Assembly (NCBI RefSeq): GCF_018919145.1
Contig: NZ_JAHLQJ010000014.1
Span: forward strand, 62,001-126,000
Origin: Paenibacillus brevis
Lineage (GTDB): Bacteria; Bacillota; Bacilli; Paenibacillales; Paenibacillaceae
Length of the DNA: 64,000 nt
Direction: 5' to 3'
This document shows, piece by piece, positions 7,484-16,017 of the stretch. Numbering within the stretch: position 1 is the stretch's first letter; each line of letters opens with the position of its first letter. The translations under genes were made by a program, and so were the position numbers. Under the pieces are notes generated by a model. It worked only from the letters and a program-made list of their open reading frames with translations. It did not search any database and had not been told where the DNA came from.

Positions 7484-8179
7484 TCAAGATTCGTAGCTTC
7501 CGTACTTGGATAGCTCCTTCAGTTCCGACCAGTTCCGCAGTGTAATGCCATCCAGCTCGCGTTCGACAAGCCCGGCTTCCGTCCATTGCGACAATATCCG
7601 GTTCATATGCCGGTAGCTGACACCAATCATGCCTGCCGCATCCTTAAGAACCTCCAGCTTAATCTGGCTGTTCACCGCTTCTTCCGTGCCATCATCAACA
7701 ACGGATAACAGATAGCTGGCTAACCGGACCTCCGCCGGATACAACAAATTGAAGCTCAGCGAGCTTGACTTCATAAAAAACTTTTTCGTAATAATATCCA
7801 GCATGAATCTCAAAAATGCAGCATTCTGGTCTCCGAACCGATCCAGCCACCGGTATTGGATGGCAAGCATCTGAACCGGTGTCACAGCTTCGACCGTATT
7901 GAGCGTTTCACAGCGCTGGATATATTCAATGTCTCCTACGAGATCAAGCGGGGTTTTAAAAGAGAGCACCAGTGTCTTTCCCTCGGATGAGGTGGTATAA
8001 ATCTTGATTTTTCCTTGGACCAAAAAATAAAGCGTATCTGCGGCTTCTCCCTGCGAGCAGATCCATTCTCCGGGCTGGTAGCTCGATAAGGACATATAAG
8101 GTAGAATCTCCCCCGGGACCACCTTAAGAAGTCCGAGCTCCATTAAATAGTCCTCAATCTTTTTCTGTTTCTCTTCCAT
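7484..8179 (-). CDS. Crp/Fnr-family regulator (YeiL-like)
   Basis: Transcription factor of 231 residues. Residues 20-130 form a cyclic-nucleotide-binding-like beta roll (PGEWICSQGEAADTLYFLVQGKIKIY, LDLVGDIEYI). Residues of about 160-225 form a Crp-type HTH (LKDAAGMIGVSYRHMNRILSQWTEAGLVER). It lacks the N-terminal FNR iron-sulfur cysteine cluster and the cAMP-binding RxS signature, and resembles the YeiL branch. It lies between two ydcZ genes, 7 bp and 24 bp from its neighbours, so it most likely regulates their shared promoter. Confidence 0.85.
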   Translation of the reverse strand: MEEKQKKIEDYLMELGLLKVVPGEILPYMSLSSYQPGEWICSQGEAADTLYFLVQGKIKIYTTSSEGKTLVLSFKTPLDLVGDIEYIQRCETLNTVEAVTPVQMLAIQYRWLDRFGDQNAAFLRFMLDIITKKFFMKSSSLSFNLLYPAEVRLASYLLSVVDDGTEEAVNSQIKLEVLKDAAGMIGVSYRHMNRILSQWTEAGLVERELDGITLRNWSELKELSKYGSYES

Positions 8180-8186
8180 AAACCTC

Positions 8187-8615
8187 TTACCTCCATCCCA
8201 TCACAACAACACCAGCGATCATCATGCCGATGCCGATAAATTGAGGCAGCTTCATCTGTTGCTTGGGCAGTCCGAACCACCCGAAGCTGTCTATTAGGAA
8301 GGTAACGAGCAATTGGGCGATTAATACCGAAGAAGTACTGAAGGTAACGCCGACCAGCTCGATCGCTTTTACATTGCTGAATATAACGATCGCGGCAAAG
8401 GAGCCGCCGGCCAAGTAAAGGGGTTTCACCCGCTTGAATTGACGAGGATGTCCATCCTTGAATGCCAACAATACAAGCAATGCAACCACAAATCCGGTGC
8501 ATTGCGTTAGGGCTGCTGCCTGCCAGGTCCCAAGATCCTGACTGATCCGGGCGTTAGCAACCCCTTGAAAAGTGATAAATGCTCCGCCAAGAATGGCAAA
8601 TAAAATTCCTCTCAT
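8187..8615 (-). CDS. DMT-superfamily transporter, YdcZ/DUF606 family (first copy)
   Basis: Half-size DMT protein of 142 residues with about five membrane segments, opening MRGILFAILGGAFITFQGVANARISQDLG. It parallels the second YdcZ in the operon, with matching GTWQAAALTQ/GSWMTTTLVL and DSFGWFGL/DTMGWLGL positions, so the two are paralogues. It is the promoter-proximal gene of ydcZ-crp-ydcZ. The regulator between the pair suggests the transported compound or its metabolic state is sensed by that regulator (inference). Confidence 0.85.
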   Translation of the reverse strand: MRGILFAILGGAFITFQGVANARISQDLGTWQAAALTQCTGFVVALLVLLAFKDGHPRQFKRVKPLYLAGGSFAAIVIFSNVKAIELVGVTFSTSSVLIAQLLVTFLIDSFGWFGLPKQQMKLPQFIGIGMMIAGVVVMGWR

Positions 8616-8675
8616 CCTCTATCGATCCTCCAAAAGTTCTGCTACAGCTACTTTAATGGCATATTGCCAAACTTG

Positions 8676-8693
8676 AAAGGACATATGTCCTTT
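8676..8693. promoter_or_regulatory. Perfect 18-bp palindrome, candidate Crp/Fnr-type operator
   Basis: AAAGGACATATGTCCTTT lies 61 bp upstream of the first ydcZ start and about 180 bp upstream of the divergent binding-protein gene. Length and symmetry fit a dimeric Crp/Fnr-like protein, although the half site is not the classical TGTGA or TTGAT. Autoregulation by the operon's own regulator is the simplest reading. Confidence 0.55.
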
Positions 8694-8871
8694 ATGTAAT
8701 TAATTATTAATGTGATTACTTCCCTTTAGGGACTGCTGACATGATATGGGAATTGGATTATTTTACCCCTCGTTTATAAGATAATCCCCCTATTTGAAAA
8801 CCCTTTCTTACGTTACTATTTTGCTAACAGCCAGATTTCGCGCACAACAATCAAATTTAGGGGGAATTCTG

Positions 8872-10218
8872 TTGAAAAGAACTTCTATCGTTTTACTGAG
8901 CGTCATGATGTTGTTCTCCATGTTTATCGCCGCCTGCGGAAATAGTAATAACAATGCAGGCAACAATGCACCGGCTTCGGGCAACACCAACGCCAATCAG
9001 CCAGCCGTCGAAGAACCGGCGAAAGAAGCCGAGAAGGTTACGCTCCGCGTATTCTCCACTTTTGGCGGAACCGACGCTGCACGCGATGCGTTCCAAGCGG
9101 TCATTGATGAATTTACGACTAGTCACCCGAACGTAACGGTTGAAAATGACACCATGTCGGCTAATGATGACGGATTCCGTACCAAGGTAAATACGGATAT
9201 GACCAGCGGCAATGAGCCGGATCTCCTCTTCTACTTTATCGGAGCCGATGCCGAAGGCTTTGTCAATGCCGGTAAGGTCGTTCCATTAAATGAGATCCTG
9301 GACGCGAATGCGGACTGGAAGAACGGGTTCATTCCAGATGCACTGGAACTGGCCAGACAGGCGGATGGAAACATCTATGCCGCTCCATTGACCGGCTTCT
9401 ACGAAGGTCTGTTCGTCAACAAAAAGATCTTCGAGGATAACGGACTGGAATTGCCTACGGATTGGACAAAGCTGACTACTGCCGTCAAGGCGCTTGCAGC
9501 AAAGGATATTATTCCTCTCTCCGTTCCATTCGATCAATCCCACTATTTGATCGAGCACACGATCCTCTCAGCGGCTGGACCTGCCGGACAGGATAAAGGA
9601 CTGGCTGAAGGGATCGATCCAAATTGGGAGAAGGCCTATGCAGCGATGAAGGAGCTTTATGAGCTCGGCGCCTTCCCGAAAGATGCCGCGACCATCGACC
9701 TGAATATGACCGGCAACTATTATAGTGAAGGTCTTGCAGCCATGACGATTGAGGGTTCTTGGGCAATCGGCGGCTGGAGTGATGAGACGCGTGCCAACAC
9801 TACAGTAATTCCTTTCCCTACTGTACCTGGCGGTGCAGGCAGTGGCAATGACATTGTCGGCGGTTTCGGCTCCGGATTCTATCTGTCCAAGGCCACTTAC
9901 GATAATGCAGCTAAGAAAGACACGGCGATTGAGCTGTTGAAGCATCTGACGGCACCGGACAGCATTAAGGCTATTGCCAGTGCGAATGGCGGAACACCTG
10001 CTGCCGACGTGGAAGTCACAGGTCTTCAACAGGTTCAGCTTGACGGCTTCGCAATGACGGCCAAGGCTGATTCAATCAGTGCACCAGTGGACAGCAAGGT
10101 AGCTCCTGAGACCTTCTCCGATCTTCGTGCCAGCGTTCAACAGGTTGTAACGGGCAAGAAGACTCCAACCGAAGCGATTGACAGCGCCAAAAAAGTTGAG
10201 GACGCCAATAAGAACTAA
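8872..10218 (+). CDS. ABC transporter extracellular solute-binding lipoprotein (carbohydrate type)
   Basis: Substrate receptor of a CUT1-like sugar importer, anchored outside the membrane. The 448-residue protein starts at TTG 8872 behind AGGGGG. An upstream ATG at 8794 would add 26 residues ahead of the signal peptide and has no ribosome site. The signal sequence is about 20 residues, ending in a lipobox IAAC. The mature protein opens with an Asn/Ala-rich linker. The family-1 extracellular fold is recognisable from LRVFSTFGGTDAARDAFQAV and the EGSWAIGGW motif. Two permease genes follow, but after an insertion. Specific sugar unknown. Confidence 0.9.
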   Translation: MKRTSIVLLSVMMLFSMFIAACGNSNNNAGNNAPASGNTNANQPAVEEPAKEAEKVTLRVFSTFGGTDAARDAFQAVIDEFTTSHPNVTVENDTMSANDDGFRTKVNTDMTSGNEPDLLFYFIGADAEGFVNAGKVVPLNEILDANADWKNGFIPDALELARQADGNIYAAPLTGFYEGLFVNKKIFEDNGLELPTDWTKLTTAVKALAAKDIIPLSVPFDQSHYLIEHTILSAAGPAGQDKGLAEGIDPNWEKAYAAMKELYELGAFPKDAATIDLNMTGNYYSEGLAAMTIEGSWAIGGWSDETRANTTVIPFPTVPGGAGSGNDIVGGFGSGFYLSKATYDNAAKKDTAIELLKHLTAPDSIKAIASANGGTPAADVEVTGLQQVQLDGFAMTAKADSISAPVDSKVAPETFSDLRASVQQVVTGKKTPTEAIDSAKKVEDANKN

Positions 10219-10254
10219 ACTGTTCACTGGCGAACTTCACTGCTAAGAACGCTT

Positions 10255-10287
10255 GCGCCGCCCCCTTCTCTTCCATTCGGGCGGCGC
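10255..10287 (+). terminator. Intercistronic hairpin after the binding-protein gene
   Basis: GC-rich stem GCGCCGCCC / GGGCGGCGC without a T-run. Such stems after binding-protein genes commonly stabilise the upstream message or partly terminate, giving more receptor than permease. That role is inferred. Confidence 0.6.
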
Positions 10288-10302
10288 ACCCGTTTGCCTA
10301 AG

Positions 10303-10532
10303 CTATATAAGTTGAACTGATAAATTACTTGGTAAAGGCATAAGTGTGCAGTGTTAAAAGCTTTCTGTAAGAAAGCTACTTCGGAAGCATAAAGCGTTAA
10401 CGTTCGCCTTTGTGAGCGGATTTCTCCCTTGTGATGGCTTAATCCAATCCAAGAAATCCGAGAACAACAGCGATCGTAAGTACACTGCACACGTTTCCTC
10501 CAGAAGTATTTTTATTTGTCCAACTTATATAG
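10303..10532 (+). mobile_element. MITE copy B (230 bp) inside a transporter operon
   Basis: Starts CTATATAAGTTGAACT and ends with the imperfect complement GTCCAACTTATATAG. Its interior is collinear with copy C: GGCATAAGTGTG, TTCGCCTTTGTGAG, GGATTTCTC and GAACAACAGCGATCGTAAG. It lies between the binding-protein gene and the first permease gene, so the permease message must cross it or start within or after it. No clear target duplication beyond GC at the borders. Confidence 0.85.
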
Positions 10533-10560
10533 CCACTACTTTACAGCAAGGGTGATGATG

Positions 10561-11418
10561 ATGAAGGGTGATCGGAAATACATCTTCCTGTTTCTCCTCC
10601 CGGCAGCAATCCTGATGAGTGTATTCATGTACTACCCTTTCTTTAAGAGCTTGTATTTAAGCTTCTTCCGGACCAAGGGCTTTTTCGACAAGAAATTTAT
10701 CGGCTGGGATAACTACACTCGGCTGTTTACGGACGATCTGCTTGGAGCTGCCACGCTGCACACACTTGAAATCATGCTGTATGTCATCTTGTTTCAAGTC
10801 GGAATCGCGCTTGTCCTGGCAGTCATGGTTGATCTGATCGGCAAGCTGAAGGGCTTTTACCGTACCGTCTTTTTCTTCCCGGTCGTCATTTCGGGAACGG
10901 CAATTTCGCTTTTATTCGTGCTATTTTACAACTACAATTTCGGTCTCCTTAACAGTGTTCTTGCGAATTTCGGAATTGACAAGGTGCTGTGGCTGGATGA
11001 GGGCAATGCACTCAAAGCTGTATCCGTGCCTACAGTATGGCACTATGTCGGGTTCTATTTCGTGTTGTTCCTGACAGCGATGTCCAAGATTCCTTCGGAC
11101 TATTATGAGGCTGCCAAGCTGGAGGGCATTTCTGCCTTCAAACGAACGACGATGCTGACCATTCCGCTGATTATGAGCGATATCAAGGTCGTCATTACGC
11201 TTGCCATTACCGGGACATTGAAGGTGTTCGAGTTCATCTGGGTCATTACCAGCGGACAGAACGGAACCGAGGTGCTCGGTACGTATATGTACAAAAAAGC
11301 GATGGTTGACCAGAACTTTGGATATGGCTCCGCGATTGCCATCTACATGGTCGTCTTCGGCGTTCTGCTGTCCCTGCTGGCCAATCGCCTGCTCAAGCGT
11401 GATGAGATTACATACTAA
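10561..11418 (+). CDS. ABC transporter permease, MalF/LacF-like
   Basis: Inner-membrane subunit of the carbohydrate importer, 285 residues with six predicted helices. The cytoplasmic ATPase-contact loop appears as YYEAAKLEGISAFKRTTMLTIPLI (EAA motif with the conserved glycine). The start is one of three consecutive ATGs (10555, 10558, 10561); the last is best spaced from AAGGG. A longer frame from 10516 would begin inside the MITE and is not credible. Paired with the next gene, 22 bp downstream. Confidence 0.9.
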   Translation: MKGDRKYIFLFLLPAAILMSVFMYYPFFKSLYLSFFRTKGFFDKKFIGWDNYTRLFTDDLLGAATLHTLEIMLYVILFQVGIALVLAVMVDLIGKLKGFYRTVFFFPVVISGTAISLLFVLFYNYNFGLLNSVLANFGIDKVLWLDEGNALKAVSVPTVWHYVGFYFVLFLTAMSKIPSDYYEAAKLEGISAFKRTTMLTIPLIMSDIKVVITLAITGTLKVFEFIWVITSGQNGTEVLGTYMYKKAMVDQNFGYGSAIAIYMVVFGVLLSLLANRLLKRDEITY

Positions 11419-11439
11419 GCGATATAGGGGTGTACCGTT

Positions 11440-12312
11440 ATGCAGCCAACAATATCTGTAGATCGTCGGGTTCAGCGGAGGGAATTCAGGCGCTTCCGAT
11501 GGAGCAGCGTATTGATCTATTTCTTTCTGAGCGCTTGGGCTATGACAACTATCTATCCGCTCTTCTGGATTGTGAATAACTCCTTCAAGGTGTCACGGGA
11601 TGTCATGAACAATTCCTTCGGGCTTGCGCTAAAGCCGGATCTGATCAATTACCAGAATGCCTTTGACCGGATGAATATTGGGAAGAGCTATATCAACAGT
11701 CTGATCATGTCTGGGGCCACCGTCCTGCTCGTGCTGATCTTTGGCGGGCTTGCTGCCTACGTGCTCTCCAGGTTCAGCTTTTCCGGTAAAAGGATCATCT
11801 TCTCCATTCTGTATGCGACGCTGCTTATCCCGGCCTTTGCCACCGTCGTTCCGGTTTATGAGCTGCTGATCAAGACCAGCCTGGTCAATACGTATTGGGG
11901 GCTCATTCTGCCGCATACGGCCGGTAATTTGACCTTCGCCATTCTTGTTATGGCAGGCTATATGCAGACGATTCCCAAGGAGCTTGAGGAAGCGGCATTC
12001 ATAGACGGGTGCAACCGCCTGAATATGTTCAGCCGAATTTTCGTGCCGATCTCCCAGCCAGTCTTTGCATCAGCCAGTATTTTCGTCTTTCTCTGGTCCT
12101 ATAATGACTTGTTCTCGGCGTTAATCTTCGTGAATAAGGAAAATGTGCGCCCAATCGTTGCGCTCTTGAATGAGATCAGTTCGCAATATGGCACCGACTT
12201 CGGGTTAATGGCAACGGCCGTTTGCCTGACTGTCATTCCCGTACTCATCGTCTACCTTTTCATTTCGAAGTATATTCAGAAAGGCCTGACCGAAGGTGCC
12301 ATCAAGGGGTAA
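11440..12312 (+). CDS. ABC transporter permease, MalG/LacG-like
   Basis: Second membrane subunit of the same importer, 290 residues with six helices. The EAA loop reads ELEEAAFIDGCNRLNMFSRIFVPIS. The ATG at 11440 follows AGGGGTG. No ATP-binding gene is present in the cluster, which is usual for Firmicute CUT1 importers that share a common MsmX-type ATPase encoded elsewhere. A strong terminator closes the operon. Confidence 0.9.
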   Translation: MQPTISVDRRVQRREFRRFRWSSVLIYFFLSAWAMTTIYPLFWIVNNSFKVSRDVMNNSFGLALKPDLINYQNAFDRMNIGKSYINSLIMSGATVLLVLIFGGLAAYVLSRFSFSGKRIIFSILYATLLIPAFATVVPVYELLIKTSLVNTYWGLILPHTAGNLTFAILVMAGYMQTIPKELEEAAFIDGCNRLNMFSRIFVPISQPVFASASIFVFLWSYNDLFSALIFVNKENVRPIVALLNEISSQYGTDFGLMATAVCLTVIPVLIVYLFISKYIQKGLTEGAIKG

Positions 12313-12315
12313 CAA

Positions 12316-12363
12316 AAAAGAGCTTTCCCGCTCGTCTGCTTAGACGGATAGGAAAGCTCTTTT
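12316..12363. terminator. Bidirectional terminator between importer operon and ubiD-like gene
   Basis: Stem AAAAGAGCTTTCC / GGAAAGCTCTTTT (12316-12328 with 12351-12363) gives a T-run on both strands. It serves the convergent genes on either side. Confidence 0.88.
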
Positions 12364-12372
12364 GCTGTCCAT

Positions 12373-14205
12373 TTACAACCGGATCGAGCTAAGACTGCCA
12401 TTTCGGGCGAACAGCTCATCCACTCGCTTCTCGACTGCTGGGTCGTGCAGAAGCGGCGGGGCCTGATGCGGCTTGGAACGGGCATCAATGATGACATTAT
12501 CGCAAGACCAGTGCTTATGCTCCACATAGCTGTTCACACCATGAATATCATGAGAAGGATTGCTGCGGGTAAATGTGACCCACAAAAAATTGCTTAAGGA
12601 TTCACTTAAGAAGGAGCTGTCATCGCACACCACCAGCATTGGACAGGATGCAAGCGTTCCCTGCTCTAGGATAGCATCGCTGATCTCCCTCATTTGCCCG
12701 GCAGCTTGTTCATACGACTCGAATTTTCCGGCTTCAACAGCCACGACTCCCGGGAATACCAGACGCGGGTTATCAAGTCCGCGAATATTCTTCAGCAGCT
12801 CAGGAACCTCTCGGCAGAGCTCTCTCTTCGCATCGCCGTAAGCAGCAAATACAACCTTGCTCCCGGTATTTAGACCCGTACCGGAATAATCGAGGGTATC
12901 GATCGTCGTATTCGTCTGAAAATGAATGTCACGCTTCAGATCCATCCGTTCCAGAATGTACATTAGGAACTGCTCGATCTCATGCGTATCCAGCGGCTGC
13001 CGGTCCTCTGCCGTAATGAACAGATACTTGGCAAGACTCAGTTGTCCGGTTCCAAGAATCCGATTGGCAAGCGTCAGCAGCTCGGCAGGCTGCTTCACCT
13101 GCTGGTAAGGCGTATATCGTTCACTGCCAATGGCAAATAGCAACGGATGAACCCCGGCTGCATCGACGGCATGAACCTCTTTGACCCCCGGAATTTCCTG
13201 CTTGATGGCATCCCCGGTCAATTCATGAATCAGTTCCCCGAACGCCGTATCCTCTTGAGGCGGCCGGCCAACCACCGTAAACGGCCAGATCGCGTGTTCC
13301 CTGGCGTACACCTTGCGTACCTTCATCACCGGGAAAGGATGAACCAGACTGTAATAGCCCAGATGATCCCCGAACGGTCCTTCCGGCTTCGTATCCTCAG
13401 GATAAATCTCGCCGGTAATGACAAAGTCAGCATCATGGCTAATACAGAAGCCATCCTCGTAGCTGTAGCGGAACCGGCGACCGCCAAGCATACCGGCAAC
13501 CGTTAACTCACTCAGACCCTCCGGCAGCGGCATGACTGCGGCCAGCGTATGTGAAGGGGGCCCGCCGACAAAGATACTGACCTTGAGCGGCTCTCCCCGT
13601 TTCGTTGCTTTAGTCTGGTGAATCCCGATTCCGCGATGAATCTGGTAATGGACTCCTACCTCGCGATCCTGCTCATAGCTGTTGCCGCTGAGCTGAACCC
13701 GATACATCCCCAGATTGGAATTCATTATTCCCGGCTTTTCCGGATCCTCCGTATACACTTGGGGCAAGGTCACAAAGGCCCCGCCATCCATCGGCCAGTG
13801 CTTAATCAGCGGCAGATCGGAGATCGCAATCTCCTGCGCAGCAACCGGGCGAGAACTCATCCCCTTCATCGGGAGCGCCGTCAGAGCGGCTAACCCGGTT
13901 CCGACGCTTTGCAGCGGATGCTTCAAAGCGGTGAGCGGATTATTGCGCAAAGCGATAATCCGCTGGGTGACATCCCATGTGTTGCGAAAGATAAACTTGC
14001 TGCGTTCCATCGTTCCGAACAAATTGGAAACCGCACGGAATTTGGAGCCTTTTACCCTCTCAAATAACAGTGCAGGGCCGCCAGCCTCATACATCCTCAG
14101 GTGAATCGACGCCATCTCCAGATGAGGATCAACCTCCTCCCGGATCCGGATCAGATGTCCGTGCTTCTCCAAATCAATCAGGCATTCTTCCATACTACGA
14201 TACAT
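12373..14205 (-). CDS. UbiD-family decarboxylase (candidate MqnL)
   Basis: Prenylated-FMN-dependent aryl decarboxylase of 610 residues, longer than E. coli UbiD (about 497). Family features include ALLFERVKG near residue 50, the flavin-region wording IGIHQTKATKRGEPLKVSIFVGG, and the catalytic acid cluster in GRPPQEDTAFGELIHE. Futalosine-pathway genes mqnB and mqnD occur elsewhere in this window, and that pathway needs a UbiD-like enzyme to decarboxylate the prenylated 6-naphthoate. MqnL is therefore a reasonable but unproven identity. No UbiX partner lies beside it; yebC is 37 bp upstream. Confidence 0.85.
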   Translation of the reverse strand: MYRSMEECLIDLEKHGHLIRIREEVDPHLEMASIHLRMYEAGGPALLFERVKGSKFRAVSNLFGTMERSKFIFRNTWDVTQRIIALRNNPLTALKHPLQSVGTGLAALTALPMKGMSSRPVAAQEIAISDLPLIKHWPMDGGAFVTLPQVYTEDPEKPGIMNSNLGMYRVQLSGNSYEQDREVGVHYQIHRGIGIHQTKATKRGEPLKVSIFVGGPPSHTLAAVMPLPEGLSELTVAGMLGGRRFRYSYEDGFCISHDADFVITGEIYPEDTKPEGPFGDHLGYYSLVHPFPVMKVRKVYAREHAIWPFTVVGRPPQEDTAFGELIHELTGDAIKQEIPGVKEVHAVDAAGVHPLLFAIGSERYTPYQQVKQPAELLTLANRILGTGQLSLAKYLFITAEDRQPLDTHEIEQFLMYILERMDLKRDIHFQTNTTIDTLDYSGTGLNTGSKVVFAAYGDAKRELCREVPELLKNIRGLDNPRLVFPGVVAVEAGKFESYEQAAGQMREISDAILEQGTLASCPMLVVCDDSSFLSESLSNFLWVTFTRSNPSHDIHGVNSYVEHKHWSCDNVIIDARSKPHQAPPLLHDPAVEKRVDELFARNGSLSSIRL

Positions 14206-14242
14206 AAGGTAAGCTCCATTCTATGGGCATGGGGCCGCAATC

Positions 14243-14965
14243 TTATTCTTCGTCAAACTCCACGTTATGATAAACCTGCTGCACATCCTCCAGATCCTCC
14301 AGAGCGTCGATCAGCTTCTCGAATTGAGCAACAGAATCTTCAGGCAAGGTAATATAGTTCTGGGCAAGCATCGTCAGCTCAGCGACCGTAAACTCGGTAA
14401 TTCCTGAAGCCCGGAATGCTTCCTGTACTTCGTGGAACTGATCCGGTTCAGCATAGACGATCACTGTGTCTTCTTCCTCCACGATATCGCGCACCTCGAC
14501 GTCGGCCTCCATCAGCAGCTCAAACACTTCATCGAGGGTCTTACCTGCCACACCGATCACGGCAGTAGAATCAAACATATAGGATACCGAGCCATTCACT
14601 CCCATGTTGCCTCCGTTTTTATTGAAAGCAGCGCGCACCGCCGAAGCTGTCCGGTTAACATTGTTTGTAAGCGAGTCTACGATGACCATCGAGCCATTCG
14701 GTCCGAAGCCTTCGTACCGCAGGTCCACATAAGTTTCTTCTCCGCTTCCCTTGGCCTTGTCCAAAGCACGGTCGATAATCGCCTTCGGGACATTGTATGT
14801 CTTCGCGCGCTCAAGCACGACCTTCAACGCACGGTTGGATTCCGGATCAGGCTCGCCTTTCTTTGCAGCCACATAAATTTCTACGCCAAACTTGGCATAA
14901 ATCCGGCTTGTATTAGCATCTTTCGAAGCTTTCTTTTCCTTAATATTATTCCATTTACGACCCAT
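14243..14965 (-). CDS. YebC/PmpR-type (TACO1) family protein
   Basis: Conserved 240-residue protein opening [20 protein letters not shown], the hallmark of the YebC family. Central [42 protein letters not shown] matches the family closely. Members were described as DNA-binding regulators and, more recently, as ribosome-associated factors aiding translation of difficult sequences. The start lacks the AGHSKWA opening of E. coli YebC and resembles the B. subtilis YeeI branch. It probably shares a message with the UbiD-like gene. Confidence 0.93.
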   Translation of the reverse strand: MGRKWNNIKEKKASKDANTSRIYAKFGVEIYVAAKKGEPDPESNRALKVVLERAKTYNVPKAIIDRALDKAKGSGEETYVDLRYEGFGPNGSMVIVDSLTNNVNRTASAVRAAFNKNGGNMGVNGSVSYMFDSTAVIGVAGKTLDEVFELLMEADVEVRDIVEEEDTVIVYAEPDQFHEVQEAFRASGITEFTVAELTMLAQNYITLPEDSVAQFEKLIDALEDLEDVQQVYHNVEFDEE

Positions 14966-15198
14966 CGGTGTACCTGCTTTCTATTTGAAATTTTCGCAAT
15001 CTATTATACCATCAATTCTTGATAGTAAAAATGGTCGATCAAGTGACCATACATCATGTTTCACTTACAACTACACACTGCAAGCACTTATTTCCCGCGA
15101 TATATTGGCGGAGCAGCCACCCAGGCATCGTTTAAATCATAATGTTTTCGGATGTCTTGATGATAAAGCGAGAACTCCCTCGTAATCGTTGCTTCAAA
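14966..15198. other. Intergenic stretch without a recognised gene
   Basis: AT-rich around 14990-15040, where it should hold the yebC promoter (minus strand). I see no terminator with a T-run and no convincing reading frame. The minus-strand frame of the yjjG-like gene stays open for about 36 codons beyond its TGA, which is not statistically notable. Confidence 0.5.
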
Positions 15199-15885
15199 TC
15201 ATCCGATAATATCAAAAAGCTCGTGAAGCGCATGAATCTCATATGTCGGCTGTATATCTGTCTTGTTGTCTGCCCGGCGGGGATTGAACCAGCAGGTTTC
15301 TATGCCGTACCGGTTGCCGCCTTGGATATCGCTGCTTAAGGAATCGCCGATCATAAGGACTCCATCTTTATCTTGAAGGCCCAGCTTCGCAAATGCAACA
15401 TCAAATATTCCTGATTCCGGCTTCTGGGACCCCGCCTCCTCCGATACGATGACCTGCTCAAAGGTGTTGCTGAGCGGAGATCTCCGAATACGTTCATGCT
15501 GTACCTCTTTAATCCCGTTGGTGATGATTGCGAGGCGATATCCTTGAGCGGATAATGCGCAGCATAATTCTTCCGCGCCATCCAGCAAATAGGCCCCTCT
15601 GCCCAAATTCACCAAATATTCGCCGCTAAAAGCGACAGGATCCAAATCCAGCGTGAACGCCTGGAACAGGCGGGAGAAGCGTTCCGTACGCAGCAGCTGG
15701 CTGCTGATTAGTCCCGCTTCCAGCTCGCTCCACAGTTCATGGTTAATTTCTTTATACCGTTCGAAATGCATCGGCAAGAACTCCATCTCATGGGCAAGAA
15801 AGGTGTCCTCAAGTGCCGCTGTCTCCGTTCGGGAAAAATCGAATAAGGTTTCATCCGCATCAAACAATAAAGTATGGTATTTCAT
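15199..15885 (-). CDS. HAD-family 5'-nucleotidase, YjjG-like
   Basis: Haloacid dehalogenase-fold phosphatase of 228 residues. Motif I is LLFDADETLFDF with the nucleophilic aspartate and acid, motif II is IITNGI, the motif III lysine lies in SEEAGSQKPESGIF, and motif IV is MIGDSLSSDIQGG. The YjjG branch removes phosphate from non-canonical pyrimidine nucleotides such as dUMP and 5-fluoro-dUMP. Length matches E. coli YjjG (225 aa). Stands alone. Confidence 0.88.
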   Translation of the reverse strand: MKYHTLLFDADETLFDFSRTETAALEDTFLAHEMEFLPMHFERYKEINHELWSELEAGLISSQLLRTERFSRLFQAFTLDLDPVAFSGEYLVNLGRGAYLLDGAEELCCALSAQGYRLAIITNGIKEVQHERIRRSPLSNTFEQVIVSEEAGSQKPESGIFDVAFAKLGLQDKDGVLMIGDSLSSDIQGGNRYGIETCWFNPRRADNKTDIQPTYEIHALHELFDIIG

Positions 15886-15971
15886 CTCTCTAGACCTCCG
15901 TTATGAACTAGCTTCCTCTTGATTGTAGCGATTCATACCGTCTTTGTCATGCGCGAATGTCCTCGCGCAAT

Positions 15972-16009
15972 AAAAGGCTTACCCTGGGATCACCCAAGGC
16001 AAGCCTTAA
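15972..16009 (-). terminator. Terminator after the bceAB operon
   Basis: Imperfect stem AAGGCTT...CCTGGG / CCCAAGG...AAGCCTT (15974-16007), followed on the minus strand by TTTTATTG. It lies just beyond the bceB-like stop codon. Confidence 0.75.
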
Positions 16010-16017
16010 GAACATAG

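Noticed and set aside
15090..15198. In-frame extension of the YjjG-like gene past its TGA (possible readthrough)
   Set aside because: The protein already ends where relatives end, and about 36 sense codons before the next stop is not improbable.
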